NCBI GenBank assembly: GCA_954871525.1
Contig: OX940870.1
Coordinates: 13,857,501 to 13,921,500, forward strand
Source: Parietaria judaica
Taxonomy: Eukaryota > Streptophyta > Magnoliopsida > Rosales > Urticaceae
Length of the DNA stretch: 64,000 nt
Direction of reading: 5' to 3'
Each line of letters begins with the position of its first letter. Position 1 is the stretch's first letter. The notes beneath the pieces are model-generated. The model did not search any database and had not been told where the DNA came from. It saw only the letters and a program-made list of their open reading frames with translations. A program made the position numbers and the translations under genes. Below are positions 12,385 through 25,648 of the stretch, one piece after another.

Positions 12385-15300
12385 CTACATCCGGTCTTCC
12401 CTTTGCCTCGGCGCGCATGTTATGATTTCGTCGACTCTGAGAATCATCTCCGCAGCCTCTGTTGCCGACATCAACACAGCTTGCTTCACTTTGAACGCTT
12501 CAGCAATCCCCAGCACCGACATGTCCCCCACCTGCAAAATTTTCACAAAAAAAATTCATAGGTATGTCATAAAAACTGTGTTGCCCAATCATTATAAAGT
12601 AATACTAATGCCCTCTGATATTTCTGAGAGTTAATGGCAGCAAATATCTCACGCGTCACTTGAATTACTTTAGTATATATGATTTTCACCGATCTTGTGA
12701 GACTTTCAACTTAGAAGTTCTTCCAAATCAGACCCCTTGAGTGCTTAGAATAGCCTTACAATCTTATATATTGATCATGTTGGTCAACCTAATGACAAAA
12801 CGCCGTCGAGAATCTCATGTTATGCACAAGTTTAACATTTTCCATCATGTTTAATGTATGGGGTATTTTGCTGCCACAAACCAAAGTTCAAAGTTCAGGG
12901 GGCATTACCGTCAACTACTCATAAATAAAGACTTCAGAAAGAACTTACCGTTCCAGTGATGACGTCAATCCCGGCATTGCATCCCTCAGTTTGGTGCTCA
13001 GCGCGGAGTTGAGCAACCAACTCAGCACTGTCCAAACCAGCGTTGTCTGCAATAATTGTGGGAATGGCCAAGAGAGCTCTGGAGAAGGCTTCGATGGCAT
13101 GGGACTTCTTTCCAGGAGTCTTCTTCGCCAGCTCATCCACCTCCTTCGCCATAATCATCTCGGGCCATCCTCCACCCAGCAACACTCTGCTGTCATTCAC
13201 TGTCTGAGACAGCACACACAGGGCATCGTGCAGAGACCTTTCAGCCTCATCAAGCACGTGGTGGCTGCACCAAAAGAACAGCTTAAGCAACACTCATAAA
13301 AGAAAATTTCAGACAAAGAACCAAGCTTGGTTTGGAATAAATCGGCGTTTCTTAGCCAAGGTCTTTTAGAAAATGAAGGAGCAGAGTAAGACAGAAAGAC
13401 AGAAGCAAAGGTGAATGGGATGGTAAGTTCTGCAATTCTCATTTTGTTGTCTCGATTAAAGTAGCTATTCCTCGTGAATCACTTATAAGTTCGATTCTTA
13501 ATCACATTTAAGAAAAGCAATCTCCATATAATCCCAACGTTGCAGATTTATATATTCATATCCGCTGCAGAAATTAGTTAAATCATTGGGAGCAAGGAAT
13601 TTCAGGTGCGCATCCAAAAATTGCAAGAGAAGCAAAGTACATACCTCGCGCCTCTCAACACTATGGTACATGCTTGACCCAATTCGACACCCGAAAAGTG
13701 GATCAACTTGTCTTCACCAATCATGATTTCCTCAATGAGCTTGCAGTGGCCAAGCTTAACGGATTCTGGGTTGTCAAAGGTCGAAGCAATCTCACCACCA
13801 GTGACAAGAGCCAAACGTTCGATGCCATCAAAATCAGCATGCTCAATTGCCAGTACTCCGGCGTCGGCAAAGAGCTCTTCTGGGAAATTGTAAATCAACT
13901 GTCTGTTGACAAAGCAGTTAATGCCATGACCTATTATCTTCTGAACCTTTTCTCTCATCTTATCTTTCTCGGCTCCCTCAATTTCAGCGACCTTAGCCAT
14001 GGAATCAACTCGGACACGGGCCCCGTAGATCTTCACCTTGTCTGTGTCCATCGCAGTGTTAGCCACCAAGATTTTTGCATTCTCAATGCGCTTCGGCTGC
14101 CCAATACCGATTTTCTTGTCAAGAATGAATCTGAAAAGGCAGACTGGAGCATGTTACTCATGATATTACACCATTTTTATAGTTCATTCTTAAGCCATTG
14201 CAGAAGAAATATTTCTTCAACAGAGAACAGTTCCAAGAAAACTTACCTTTAACAGCTCCAATCACTAAAAAATGAATTTTCACTAGAACACATAATTTTG
14301 AAAGGAAAAAAATTGAAGATAACCTACCCTTCATCTAAAAAGGAATCTTTCAATGATCCCCCAGGCTTCTTTATGATTTGAATGGACTCTAAGTTGGTGC
14401 TCCCCTGAAATTAAGAGGATTATAAATATAAAGTGACCTTTAATATTATTAAGTAGTGCAAAATGCATTACATTATTAGAAAATTTACCAGATGTCAAGT
14501 AAAGGATTACCTTGAGACGCAGTACCGCATCAACAGCAAGATTAGCAAAATGCTCCTTATCTTGTGAAAGAATTTTGGAACTCAATGTAGTCATTGCAAT
14601 CCTCATCAAATCTGCCTTGAATTTCTCTGAAAATTTCCCAACAGTCTCAATTTTAGATAAATACAGACAAGTTAACTAAGGTGACAAAAGTAATACATAA
14701 ATACAACTAAACTTATAACAGATATCAATACCGGAATCAGTTTTATTATCAACGACTCTCTGAAGCAAAGCATTGCGAGCACATTCAGCTGCCATCCGAA
14801 AACCTAAAAAATAAAATGTTGTTATATTCCGAGTCAAGAAGTAAAACTACACCAAGACTCGAGATATACAAAAAAAGAACCTGAGATGATGGTCATGGGG
14901 TGAATCTTTGCATTCACAAGCTTTTCTGCTTCACGCAAAAGTTCCCCAGCAAAAACAACAACTGAAGTGGTCCCATCACCAACTTCATCGTCTTGAACTT
15001 TTGAGATGTCTAACAATGTTATTAAGGATGACGAATGAATATGGCATAATCATTGCAAAACCTTCAATATCAACTGCATATAAGCAAGGTAACAACAACA
15101 ACAAAAATCTATAATTTTAAGCACCGCTATCAAACTTTAAAACCCCTAAAAGTAAGGATACCAACTAGGACTTTAGCAGCAGGATTGTCAATATGCAGAG
15201 ACTTCAAAATGGTAGCACCGTCATTAGTAACGGTAACAGAGCGCCCTCTACCTGTTGACTGCAAAATTTTATCCTGCACCGGACAATATAATTCCATAGT

Positions 15301-15789
15301 ATCAGCTAGAAAATTTAAAGATATGAGAACCCATTAACAACTAATGAACCATTTTCCAAATACAATTAATTGACTGCTACCGCTACGTATTGGAAAAAAG
15401 AAAGAATAAGTATTTTACCATTCCTTTGGGTCCTAGTGTTGTCTTGACTAAATCAGCAATGGCCATCGCACCGATGAACGACGCCTGAAATAAAGGGTAA
15501 AAACACAATGTTAAATGTAGAAAATAGATCGCACCGAGTCTGTAAAACTAAATATATCCAAACTAAGATCCCAGTATGTTGAACAAGTAACTCAGCTCAA
15601 ACATTCAAGCATCAAGAGAAAAGAGAAATGGTAGTTCGAAACACTACTCACCATTCTGGCTCGCTCTCCTTTCTCTTCGCTGGCTTCATCTTTAAAAATA
15701 TTCTCGATCTAAAACATCAAGACAAGAAGTTAAACCTCGGAAACAATCAAAACAAAGATCAAACGTAAGTATTAACGAAGTACCGGCAT
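12385..15789 (-). CDS. CCT2: T-complex protein 1 subunit beta (CCT2)
   Basis: Beta subunit of the cytosolic TRiC/CCT group II chaperonin, which folds actin, tubulin and other clients using ATP. Coding exons: 15784-15789, 15652-15708, 15419-15484, 15162-15273, 14881-15009, 14732-14803, 14511-14626, 14328-14404, 13645-14130, 12949-13264, 12385-12531. They join into 1584 bp, 527 residues, the usual CCT-beta length. Visible chaperonin features are LGPKGMDK, the nucleotide-binding GDGTTSVVV, the apical-domain stretch [13 protein letters not shown], the subunit-typical LLGGGWPEM, and the conserved end [10 protein letters not shown]. The first coding exon holds only Met-Pro, and the upstream sequence suggests a split 5' UTR. 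All introns have GT..AG ends and no lesion was seen. This is a strictly required housekeeping gene in other plants, so it is very probably functional. Confidence 0.95.
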
Positions 15790-16512
15790 TGAACCAAACC
15801 GTATGCTTCCTCAGCCGAAACCTGGAAGTAAACAACTAGCGTCAGAAGGAGATAAGAGACGCCATAAACAGCTAGGAAGAGATCGATCCCAAGCTATTCC
15901 CGTCTCCACAGAACAAAAACCAAAACCCTAAGTCTGGAGAAAACCTAGCACGAGAGAAACGGTTCGACCTAATCTGAAATGAATCGAAGAGAGAAAGAGA
16001 GAGAGAGTGAAGGAAGCAGACCAGAGAAACTCGATCCCGCTCAAAAGCAGGTTTTTTCGGCGTCGAAGGAAGGAGGGTTCGCGATGAAGAAGAAGAAGGA
16101 CTGGACTGACTACTCGAAGTGTCTTGCTTCAAGTAACCCTCGGCTCTCTCAATGGACCTTCACGCTGGAAGCCTTGCCTTTGACGGTGCCGATTGGATCA
16201 AGAGAGGAGAGCTTATTATCCACCGTTGGATTGGAATTGTGAGTGGGTGACTGTGCGAGTGCAGGAGGGAGTTATCTGGAATGCGAAGTAGAGGATTATC
16301 ACTGTTTGAATAATTTTGTCTGGGTATTTGTTTTTCCAATTTGTGAATAAGCAGACATGAAACGACAACGTTCAAGAGACTGCTTGAATAAACTACGGTC
16401 GTATATCATGTTTAATTGTGCAATGGTTGAGGAGGGAAATCATTTCAATTTACCAGTTTAATTATCGACGGCACGCCAAGAGCGCGGCCGACCGGGTACA
16501 ATGATAATATTA
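15790..16512 (-). promoter_or_regulatory. CCT2 5' leader and upstream region
   Basis: Directly upstream of CCT2 on the minus strand, a CT-rich tract (about 15985-16015) precedes a probable 5'-UTR exon. An acceptor-like CTTCCAG at about 15824-15830 suggests a leader intron ending there. No clear TATA box was identified. The upstream DNA ends at the Copia LTR at 16513, so the transposon stack begins roughly 0.5 kb from the likely CCT2 transcription start. Confidence 0.5.
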
Positions 16513-17292
16513 TGTTGGAACGTTCGCAGATCGTGCAATCTCTAGACATTGGGCCGCTTGCAAGGCTTATCTGCGAGCAAAAACTTGACATCCTCTTTTG
16601 TTGGTCACTGGTCGGTGACGAGCGGGTGTGAGTCAAGGTTACTTAACTGCCTCGACAGCCAATCAGAGTTTGACCTTCAGTCAACGCTCGAGGACCGAAT
16701 CAAGGCGGCTTTATAGACAGCTCTATAAATACTCGACGAGAGTCAGAGCACAATATCAAATCATAACCGAAACACAAACACAAAAAATCTCAAAGAGAAA
16801 TCAAAGGGAAAGAAGAAAGCTTTCTTGAGAGACAGAAAGGTCCGGCGATTCCAACGGTGGAGACGGCGGCGAACGGCGACGGGCGGTGAAGAGGATAACT
16901 CGGTAACGACGGAGAGAAGCGGAGTCTTCTCGGGCATCTATCGAAGAGTCTCTGCACAGCGTAGCTTGAGTTTGTATCACCGGAGGTTGGTTAGTCGGCA
17001 GTGTCTAGTTGATCGGAGTGGCTCAGGCATATCGGTGAGAAAGTCTACACGGCGGAGGGTTCATCTACGGGAACGTGTAGCTCACCGGAGAAGTGCGATC
17101 GAGCGGGTGTTTGGTTCGATAGTCGTGAAGATTGTATTTGGGCTAAAGTACCAATCTTTGTAAACGATTATATTTGGTTAATGTTGTGTGATCAATAAAG
17201 TCGCGTTGGTCGGGTCACTTTATCGTGTCGGATTCTGTAATATTGTTCGCATATTCATTTTGGTGCTCGGGTTTTGGGTTGAAATCCTAACA
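16513..17292 (+). repeat. 5' LTR of the Copia element
   Basis: Starts TGTTGGAACG and ends CCTAACA, about 780 bp. A TATA-like TATAAAT lies at 16724-16730 and AATAAAG polyadenylation-like signals near 17193. It is followed within two bases by the primer binding site. The reading frames inside it (for example 16825-17163) have no known domain. No matching 3' LTR exists in the window. Confidence 0.8.
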
Positions 17293-17294
17293 AG

Positions 17295-17305
17295 TGGTAT
17301 CAGAG
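17295..17305 (+). other. Primer binding site (initiator tRNA-Met type)
   Basis: TGGTATCAGAG, immediately after the LTR. It is the standard complement of the 3' end of plant initiator tRNA-Met used by Copia elements. Confidence 0.85.
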
Positions 17306-17404
17306 ATTAGTTCATCTAGGAATCAAGAACGAGTCCAAGAAGCGAGCAAGAAAGATCAAGATTCTCAAGACTCAGAATCTTGACATCTGCGACGCGAGGA
17401 AATA

Positions 17405-20400
17405 TGGCAGCCATAAAGTATGAAATCGAGAAGTTCACAGGTAACAACGATTTCAGTATCTGGAAGATCAAGATGGAGGCACAACTATCTCAGCTGGGCC
17501 TCGAGTGTTAGACATGTGTGTCCTTAAACAAGATATTTTATCCCTTTGTAAAAGATTATGACAAGTCGTTGAATAAAGATGATGCTTATTATGATAATCT
17601 TATTATAGTTTCTGGTAGAGTAAAATAGAATGTTTGATTCCTTAGTTCATGAAGGATGCAATTATGTTATTATTATCACAACAGAGTCAATGTGATGAAG
17701 AATTAATAATCATAATAAATGAACTTAAAATGTCTGTGACCTGATCAACTGGGTGGGAGCCCATTAATCGTACAAGGTCATTAATGTGACTAAGTGATAA
17801 TCCTATTCTGGATTTTGTGTGTGTCACACTCACTAGAAGTGCATTAAGTATGAAGTGTCTTCATACTGGACTGGACCTGACTTAAACTCCGGAAGTTATC
17901 ATATAAGACCGTCACTGATAACTTGGAGTTGAGTCACTAGTAGATGATCAAATGGATATTCGATCTAAGTCCTGAGTGATCTTGAGTCCAAGCTGCTGAC
18001 TTGATTGTTCTTTGATTTAACCGTTAAAGAACACGAAATATTACCGCTGTTCCCAACACTATTATTTTGGGAACATGAGAGTCAGCAGTAAGGGTAGCTT
18101 GGTCATAGACATGGGCATCACACAGCTCTCCTTAGAGTGATGATGATTCCCTTGATTGTCGGTGGTGAGAAGTGAGAGATACCCATGCGCAACTTATGAA
18201 TCGAAACCATAAGTGGGTTACTCATGATATTACTGACTGAGTCAAGGATGAAAATACAATGAGGGGCATAACGGTAAAAACCGCCTGCTCATTTATGAAT
18301 CATCAAGTGAAAGATCAATAACCCGAATTTGATTGTATCAATGGACCGTATCACTAAACCGCCTGCTCATATATTATAAAAGGGAATAATATATACCGTA
18401 TCACTAAAGAGTGCAGCCTCGGGTCTATAGTGGAATCACTTCGAGGTTTGACGAACAACTAGCAGTTCGTTGGAGCTTAAGTGATACGGGTCCATGGTCC
18501 CCAGGATAACTCCGTAACGGATGATACGTACGTGATTAAGATACATTCTGGATAATGTTTAATCATTTGGCTTGACTTATAAAACTGAAAGGTCTGTGTC
18601 AGACATCAGATAGTTTTATCGTTGGCGTGGCAAAAGTATCATATTTTGGTACACGAAATTAACTGACTAAAAGAAAGTTAGAATTTATATTTTCTATCAA
18701 GCACCATGTTGTTGGAAATTAAATTCTAAGCAGCTTTGCTTTTTGAACCAAGTCATTTCGACTTACGGTTAGTGATTTATGGATTTTCTAAGTTTGTGAT
18801 CGGTTCGATAAACTTTGAAATTAAATCACATGTCACGAATTTAAATGATGGTGTGGCACCATGACATTTTTATGTGTGATATTGAGATCAGGATTTATTA
18901 ATATAATTTAATTATTTGGATTTAATTATTAATATCTTATTAATAATTAATTAATAATTAATAGATTTATATTAATAAATGAATATATATTTATATATAT
19001 TAATATGTGTAAATTCGAATTAGGGTTTGTTATATGAAACCCTAGTTAAATTCGAATGTCATGATTTGGTATTTCTATATTTGCGGCATAAGTACCCAAT
19101 GTTTTGGTATTTTGGCAAATCCCTAAAATCAATATTATCCATTGGATCGGTTATGATTTAGTATCAACCGTTGGATTAGGATATTGATAAATTCGAAATT
19201 AATAACTTGGTGACCAAGTTCTATTTTTCGAATTTGATTAATTAATTGTATCCGTTGGATCGGTCTAAGATTTAATCTTTACCGTCGGATTGAAAATTGA
19301 TTAATTATATATATATCTATATATATTCGAATTATGTTTAAGGATAAATTCGAAAAAATAAATGTTTTTAATAAATCTATTTATCCTAAACTTATTTGAT
19401 CCATTAGATCGGTTTTAAGAATCATCTCAACCGTTGGATCTAGATAATAATGATTCGAATTTTATATATATATATATATAATATAATTCGAATTTTATAA
19501 TGATAAGAAGATAAGATTGGATTTTTGATTTATCTAAATATTTCTTATTTAATTAAATCCCTAATTAATTATATCCATTGGATTTAGATGAGATTAAATC
19601 TGGACCATTGGATTAAGATAATTAATTATATTTAATTAATGAAATTCGAATTTAGGGAGGGAATATCTCCAAATCGGTTACAGTCTTGAGCCTATAAATA
19701 GGAGGCTCATTCTACACATTTTTCACACCTTTCCCCAGAGAAAAATTCGAACTCTCCCTCTTCCTCAGGGTCTGCGAATTTTCTCTCTGATCTCTTTCTT
19801 CTGGTTCGGCTTAGGAGACTATTTCTCCGGAAGCTTAAAAAGAACCATCAGTTAAAGTTTTGCGACGGAGTCCTGCCGGCGAAGCCCACGCTTCGGTACG
19901 AGGATTCCAGGAGAATATCCCGGAAGATCACGGGAGATTCCCTCAGCACCGGCGGAGCCCTGCCCGATTCAGAGCGCGCAGCCGGAAATCGTCCAACGAG
20001 GTACGGCCTTATGCATTGGGTTAATAAATGCAAACATTTACTGCTTTCTATTTATTTCCTATTATGACTAGTTTATTAATAATGAGTTATGAATATTAAA
20101 TTGCATAATATTTATCAGATCTTGGGATATGGTTATTATCCGATATTCGGACCGTTGTTTGGATAACAAGTTTTTCCGCTTTAAAATAATTTTTTAAATG
20201 TTACCCTGACGGTTCGGACGTATAAATCGTGATAATTATACGGAATTCGAGACGCGATTTCCAACATCGAGGACGCGCTGGAGAGGGAGAAGGCTCTCCC
20301 CAAGGACATGGAGGAAAAGGAGAAAGTTGTGTTCTTGCGAAAGGCGAGGAGCACGACTATCATGAATCTCTTGGACAACATCATAAGGGATGTTTAGAAG

Positions 20401-20757
20401 GAAACGACAGCGGCGGGCATCTGGAAGAAACTTGAGCAAATGTACACGACGAAGACGCTCGCTAACGAGCTGTTTCTCAAGCAGAAGTTATTTAACTTCT
20501 CCATGACGCCGGGAACGCCGCTCAAGGACCACTTTGGCCAGTTCAACAAGATCATCACAGATCTTGAGAACATTGAGGTGTCGGTAGGGAAAAAGGATCA
20601 GGCTCTCCTTCTCCTCAGATCCTTGCCGGGCACCTACAAGAGGATTTAGGATATTCTCCAGTACAGTGGGCGGGAAACCCTCACGGTGGAAGACGTTAAG
20701 ACCGCGGCACTCTCAAAGGAAATGCAGCGAAAGCACGACGCGAAGGCAAACCCGTGA
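17405..20757 (+). pseudogene. Copia gag, split by an insertion
   Basis: Starts MAAIKYEIEKFTG at 17405 and reads a typical Copia gag N-terminus (DFSIWKIKMEAQL) until the insert at 17516. It resumes after 20251 with ISNIEDALEREKAL, then WKKLEQMY and LFNFSMTPGTPLKDHF, the UBN2-type gag core. In-frame stops occur after NIIRDV (about 20395), after PGTYKRI (about 20647) and at 20755-20757. It normally forms the virus-like particle of the element. Here it is inactive because of the insertion and the stops. Confidence 0.85.
17516..20246 (+). mobile_element. 2.7-kb LTR-like insertion inside Copia gag
   Basis: The gag frame is interrupted between two copies of TCGAG (17511-17515 and 20247-20251), a good 5-bp target-site duplication. 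The insert starts TGTTAGACATGTG, has a TATA box (CCTATAAATAGG, about 19691-19702) with a leader-like region after it, and has no coding domain. This suits a very long solo LTR or a short non-autonomous LTR element. Its end, CGGAAT, is not the expected CA, so the right border or class is uncertain. It contains paired CCATTGGATCGG / ACCGTTGGAT boxes (four pairs, 19138-19615), a TA microsatellite near 19462-19480, and a perfect-looking short inverted repeat AGGGTTT...AAACCCT at 19022-19044. Confidence 0.65.
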
Positions 20758-20867
20758 GGAGGTGGAGCAGAGGGTCTCTACGTGAGCCGAGGAAAATCGG
20801 TGAAGCGAGAGAAGTTCCGGAAGGCCTCCCCGGCAAGGTCTGCATCGAAGCTGAAGGGGTTGAAGTG

Positions 20868-22256
20868 CTTCAATGCCAAAAGGAAGGACACTTCAAGAGA
20901 GACTGTCCCGAGAAGAGGACAGGGAAACCCTTTGGAGGAACGATCAGAATAGAGCAGCACATGCCTCTCAGGTGTTCGGAGGCTATGACAGTGCGGAGGT
21001 TCTGAGGATGATGCCGACCACCATGCGGACAGCATGTAAAATACTGGATTTGGGCTGCTCGTACCACATGTATCACGAGCAGGATTGGTTCAAGAATTTG
21101 AGGAAGATCGACAACGTTGCACCAGTCTCGACCGGCACCGAGGATATGTGCGCGGTGAAAGGGATTGGTTCGGTATCCTTAAAGCTCAGGGATGGTTCGT
21201 TGAGGACCTTGGACCATGTAAGGTATGTCCCCGGGCTCAAACATAACCTAATCTCATTGGGTGTACTCGAGGAGCAGGGATATAAGTGGAAGTCGGTAAA
21301 GAGTGGCTTAAAGGTCACAAAGGGATCGATGCTCTACTTGAAGGCCTATCACTACAACGAGATTTACATCCTGGAAGGCCAGACTGCCATCGGAGAAGCA
21401 GCCAACACCTCGACGACAGAGCCGAGCAAGGCCAGTCTGTGGCACGAGCGGCTCGGACACATCAGCGAGAAAGGGTTGGGGATCCTTAAGAAAGCTGTTG
21501 TTTTGGGAAGGATAAATTTGAGAAGTTGGGATTCTGCGATCATTGTGTGTTCGGGAAGCAGCATCGAGTTAAGTTTGGCAAGAGAACCCACATGAGCAAG
21601 TCGGTTTTGTAGTATGTCCACTCAGACTTGTGGGGTCCTGCTCGAGTAGATTAATACAGAGGTAATCAGTACTTTATCTCCTTCGTCGATGGCTACTCGA
21701 GGAAACTCTGGTTGTATACGATAAAGTCCAAGGACAAGGCCTTCGAGACCTTCATGAACTGGCGAGCGCTGGCAGAGAATCAGTGCGAGAAGAAACTCAA
21801 GAACTTCAGGACGGACAATTGTCTGGAGTACCTGTCCGAGGAGTTTAATGAGTATTGTCGGAAATCTTGTATTAGGCGGTCCAGGATGGTGAGGCAGACA
21901 CCTCAACAGAACGGGCTCACCGAAAGAATGAACAGAACCATCATGGAGCGAGTAAGGTGTATGCTCTCAAGGGAAAATCTGTCTCCAAAGTTTTGGGAGG
22001 AAGCCGTCCATACTGCATCATACTTAATCAATCGATTGCCTTTCTCAGCAATCGAGTTCGATACACCTCAGTAGCGATGGACAGGGAATCTCAAAGACAC
22101 AAACTACTCGAGGCTCAAGGTCTTCGGGTGCACAGCTTACTATCATTTAAATGAAGGTAAGCTTGTCCCGAGGGCCAAGAAAGGGCTTTTCATGGGGTAC
22201 CCCGACGGAGTGAAAGGGTACCGGATGGTGTTCAGAGTCGAGGAAGTGCATCATTA
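20868..22256 (+). pseudogene. Copia zinc knuckle, protease and integrase (5' pol)
   Basis: A CCHC zinc knuckle is recognisable around 20868-20920 (CQKEGHFKRDC), but the first Cys is out of frame. The protease active site reads ILDLGCSYHM near 21045 where DSGCS is expected, so the D-S/T-G motif is lost by a single change. The pre-integrase motif LWHERLGHISEKG is near 21440, followed by a frameshift near 21500. The integrase core follows with DLWGP (stops around it at 21610 and 21652), RTDNCLEYLS and a downstream ERMNRT. The frame then has a stop at 22072. The reading continues to 22256, where the hAT transposon interrupts it. Confidence 0.85.
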
Positions 22257-22396
22257 GCCGTGATCAGGGGCGGACCCAGGAAATGTCATCGGGGGTGACG
22301 AACAATAAAATAAAGACCAATACAATAGACTTCAATTAATAATAAAGACCATTAAATTAAATATTGATTAATAATTTCTCAAAACACATCATTACA

Positions 22397-24801
22397 TCAA
22401 AATAGAGAGCGTCTTGATTTCATATTACGGAAATCTTCTATAATTGAATCGAAACTAAAATTCTCAGCAATCTCTCTCTCAACGTTCACGACCAAATAGT
22501 CCGACAAGAAATCATCCTCCATCTTGTTCCGAAGTGCTGTCTTGACTAGCTTCATTCTTGAAAAAGAACGCTCGGTTGAAGCAGTGGAAACCGGAAGAGT
22601 AAGAATCAGAGTTATCATTTTGTACAACACCGGATAATAATCTGATCGTCTAGTGCTCTTCAACCAGTGACAAAGATCAGAAATCGTTTTCAAAGCTACA
22701 AACTCTGGCAATTTTCGGAGTGTATCAAACTGATGAAGCTCGGGGCCCAATGCGTCAAAATCATGTTGGTCGAAATCTTTTGGGTAAAAATTCTGAACAA
22801 ATTGAATGATATCATCCTTTCTGAACGATCGCCGCAACTCTTTAGGATCTAAAGCTGAACCAAATACAAGCATATCTACGGTGCTCTCATTGAACCGATT
22901 GTCTAGTTCTCCCATTTGAGAATCTATCACGGTATAGAAAACATCTATTCTGTAATATTCCTCCACTGTCATATCACGATGAGCAGTTCCTCTTTTATTA
23001 TCATGAGGATCACTAAAATCGGGTGCTACTATATTGACTCCTCCACAAAAAGATCTGACAATTTCCACTAAATTGCTAAATCCTTCGTTTCTAAGCTTCT
23101 GTAAGAGTGTCTTCGTGGATCTTACAAGAAACATTGCATTCAAAATATCTTGAGATCGAAATTGCAAGGCATTACAAAGTGAGCTAGTGATATCCAACAC
23201 TTCTTTCATCAAATGCATAACAAAGACAAAATAGAAACTGGTCATTGTCTTATGAACTGACTTAGCTTCAACACGTTGACTATTAGTTTGTCCCTCAGAT
23301 TTGAGCTTCAATAAAACTTCACATGTTGCACTAAACATCTTGATCAAACTGTTAATTGATTTAGAGTGTGAAGTCCAGCGAGTATCACCTGGTCTTTGCA
23401 ATGAACTGGACTGATTAAGACCGCTTCCACTTTCAAGCTCCTCGATATCAAGTAAATAGGCAATATTTGAAGCATTAGCATCTTTCAACTGGTCATTACG
23501 CTTACAAGATCCACTGACGATATTAACAATGAGTAAATGCTTATCAAAAAACTTTTTAACATGATAAACCTCCTTGGATGCAGCAACTAATGATAATTGT
23601 AATCGATGAGCAAAACAATGAATATAATAAGCACTTGGGCATTCTTTTGAAACCAAAGCTTGCAAACCTTTCCATTCGCCGCGCATGTTGCTAGCTCCAT
23701 CATAACCTTGTCCTCAAATAGACTGAATATCAAGACAAAATTGAGAGAGCATCGAGAAAATACCATTTTTCAAGGTCAATGATGTAGTGTCTTTGACATG
23801 AAGCAACCCAAAAAAATGCTCTTGTATGCATCCATCTTTGTCAACAAATCTCAAAACAAGCGACATGTGCTCTCTTTTAGACACATCACGGGCTTCATCT
23901 ACTAGTATAGAGTACCTTGCTTCACTGATTTCTTCCCGAATATGCTTCTTCACTTTCATTGCCAAGACATGCAATATTTGCTTTTGTATTTTCGGTGAAG
24001 TATACGACGCATTCCCCGGAGCATTCTCCAAAACATCTTTTATATCAGCATTTAAAGTGGCAGAGTATTCCAACAATTCTAAGAAATTTCCCCGATTTAA
24101 TGGTGTAGCAGACTCATCATGGCCTCGAAAAGCACAAGAATGAAACGCAAGCCATCTAGTTACCCCAATAGCAGTTTTTAACCGAAGTCTACTATCACGC
24201 TTTTCTTTCGCTTCGAAATTCGCAAGATGATTCGCAATGTGAGCTGACTCATCCATGAGATCTGAAAAAACACTCAAAGCTTGACGATGAGGTGAATTAT
24301 GATCTTTTCCAATATGTGCCATAAGAGAACAAAATTTTCCACCTATCTAATTCCAAGTCCTGAACCTCATTTCAATAAAAGCATCGGTTCCGGAAAGTCC
24401 ACTTTGTTTATAAAATAAAAAACATGAAAGACAAAATATAGCATTGTCTTCGATAAAATACTCCAACCAAGATGAAAACTCTGTTCGTGTAAACAAAGAT
24501 GGCTGGAAGCTTCGAGATTGTTTATCTTTTGATTTCGGATAGTCTTAAAGTATAGGTTGATACGGACCAAAATTGATGTAAGCTCTTCGAACCTCGTCAT
24601 GCCGTTCAATTGGATACTTCCAAATGTGCGGTCGTAAACCCGGGTCACGTTCTGTTTTGTTGATATCAAAATTTTCATCAACTTCAAGTCTTTGTTTTTT
24701 GGCGGTGGAGCACGATCATCTGCACTGCTTAAATGAGTATCGGGAACTTGCGTATCAACACCTTTTCTTTTAAAGAATGAATCAATAGTCGGCGTTTTCA
24801 T
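22397..24801 (-). pseudogene. hAT transposase, TTF/ZMYM1-like, decayed
   Basis: Reads from the ATG at 24801 (MKTPTIDSFFKRKG) to a stop near 22397. Recognisable parts are the N-terminal TTF-type region (FSSWLEYFIEDNAIFCLSC, about 24480-24420), the catalytic-domain stretch GYDGASNMRGEWKG and IHCFAHRLQL (about 23700-23600), and the C-terminal hAT dimerisation domain (VSTASTERSFSRMK, about 22590-22550). Lesions are a frameshift near 24600, a stop after FRTWN near 24348, and a TGA at 23714-23716 where Arg (CGA) is expected before GQGYDG. The protein would have cut and pasted the element in the nucleus. The Gypsy insertion lies about 120 bp upstream of its start codon and cuts it from its promoter. 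Confidence 0.88.
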
Positions 24802-24921
24802 CTACATTAATAAACAAAACAAAAACATATCTTATAATTAACTTAATCAAGTACCGGAATAAATAAAAAATATCGTGTTAATGCCAAATGTTCCAAGAAC
24901 TACCTTCAAAGAGATGAGTAT

Positions 24922-25631
24922 TGTTGATGTGAATAATCACGACCAACTGTCACAAAGTGATAGCACTCTGTTTATGGTGAATATGACGGTAGATCTTGAC
25001 TTTACGAGATAAAATCCACTTCGATGAATAAAGTCATGAGATGAAGAAATTGTATAGAATTGAGCGATAATAGAGAACGGATACGTTTGATTGATGGCAA
25101 AGTGAATACAGAGTAAAATAGCTAGTACAAAGTATAGAACGAATCGTCTGTGTATTTGATTATCTCGTAGGCCTTTATATAACCTACATTACAACGTATA
25201 CTTTCCTATATATTAGCAACGGCTAATAGACTGGGCGAATATCTCCTTGTATTTCCTTATGACCACCACATGTAAAGTTTGGACGACGTGGTCTTCAATG
25301 CTTTTCCACGTGGGGGAATCCGGATTGGTCAATGGATGGATAATGCGCCTGGTCTTCGGGGCTGCTAGGTCTTCGGGAAGGCTTGTTTAGTCCTCCGTGG
25401 GCTTAATCTTCGTGGGCCTGGTCTCGATGATGACTTGGCCTTGTTTGACTAAGCTTCGGAGTGGCTTCTTGATGGGCCCATAACGCTGGGCTGTTTCTAC
25501 GAGCTCCCAGAATTGTTGTAAGGCCCAATCCTCTTTGGACTTTTGGTACGAGCATGTCGTTTTCAAAGATATGTGTAGTTCAATGAATTACGTTGTCGTT
25601 TTCGGGTGTGGGATGAAATCCAGCATCATCA
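24922..25631 (-). repeat. Left LTR (3' LTR of the Gypsy element)
   Basis: Starts TGTTGATGTG and ends CATCATCA. On the minus strand it has a TATA box (TATATAAA, about 25175-25182). It is nearly identical to 35229-35938. Confidence 0.92.
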
Positions 25632-25648
25632 GTGAGCCCCCCAGTTCA
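25632..25648 (-). other. Polypurine tract of the Gypsy element
   Basis: On the minus strand the bases next to the 3' LTR read AACTGGGGGGCTCAC, a purine-rich primer for plus-strand DNA synthesis. Confidence 0.7.

Noticed and set aside
16825..17163. 112-residue Arg-rich frame
   Set aside because: It is inside the Copia 5' LTR, and the frame follows base composition only.
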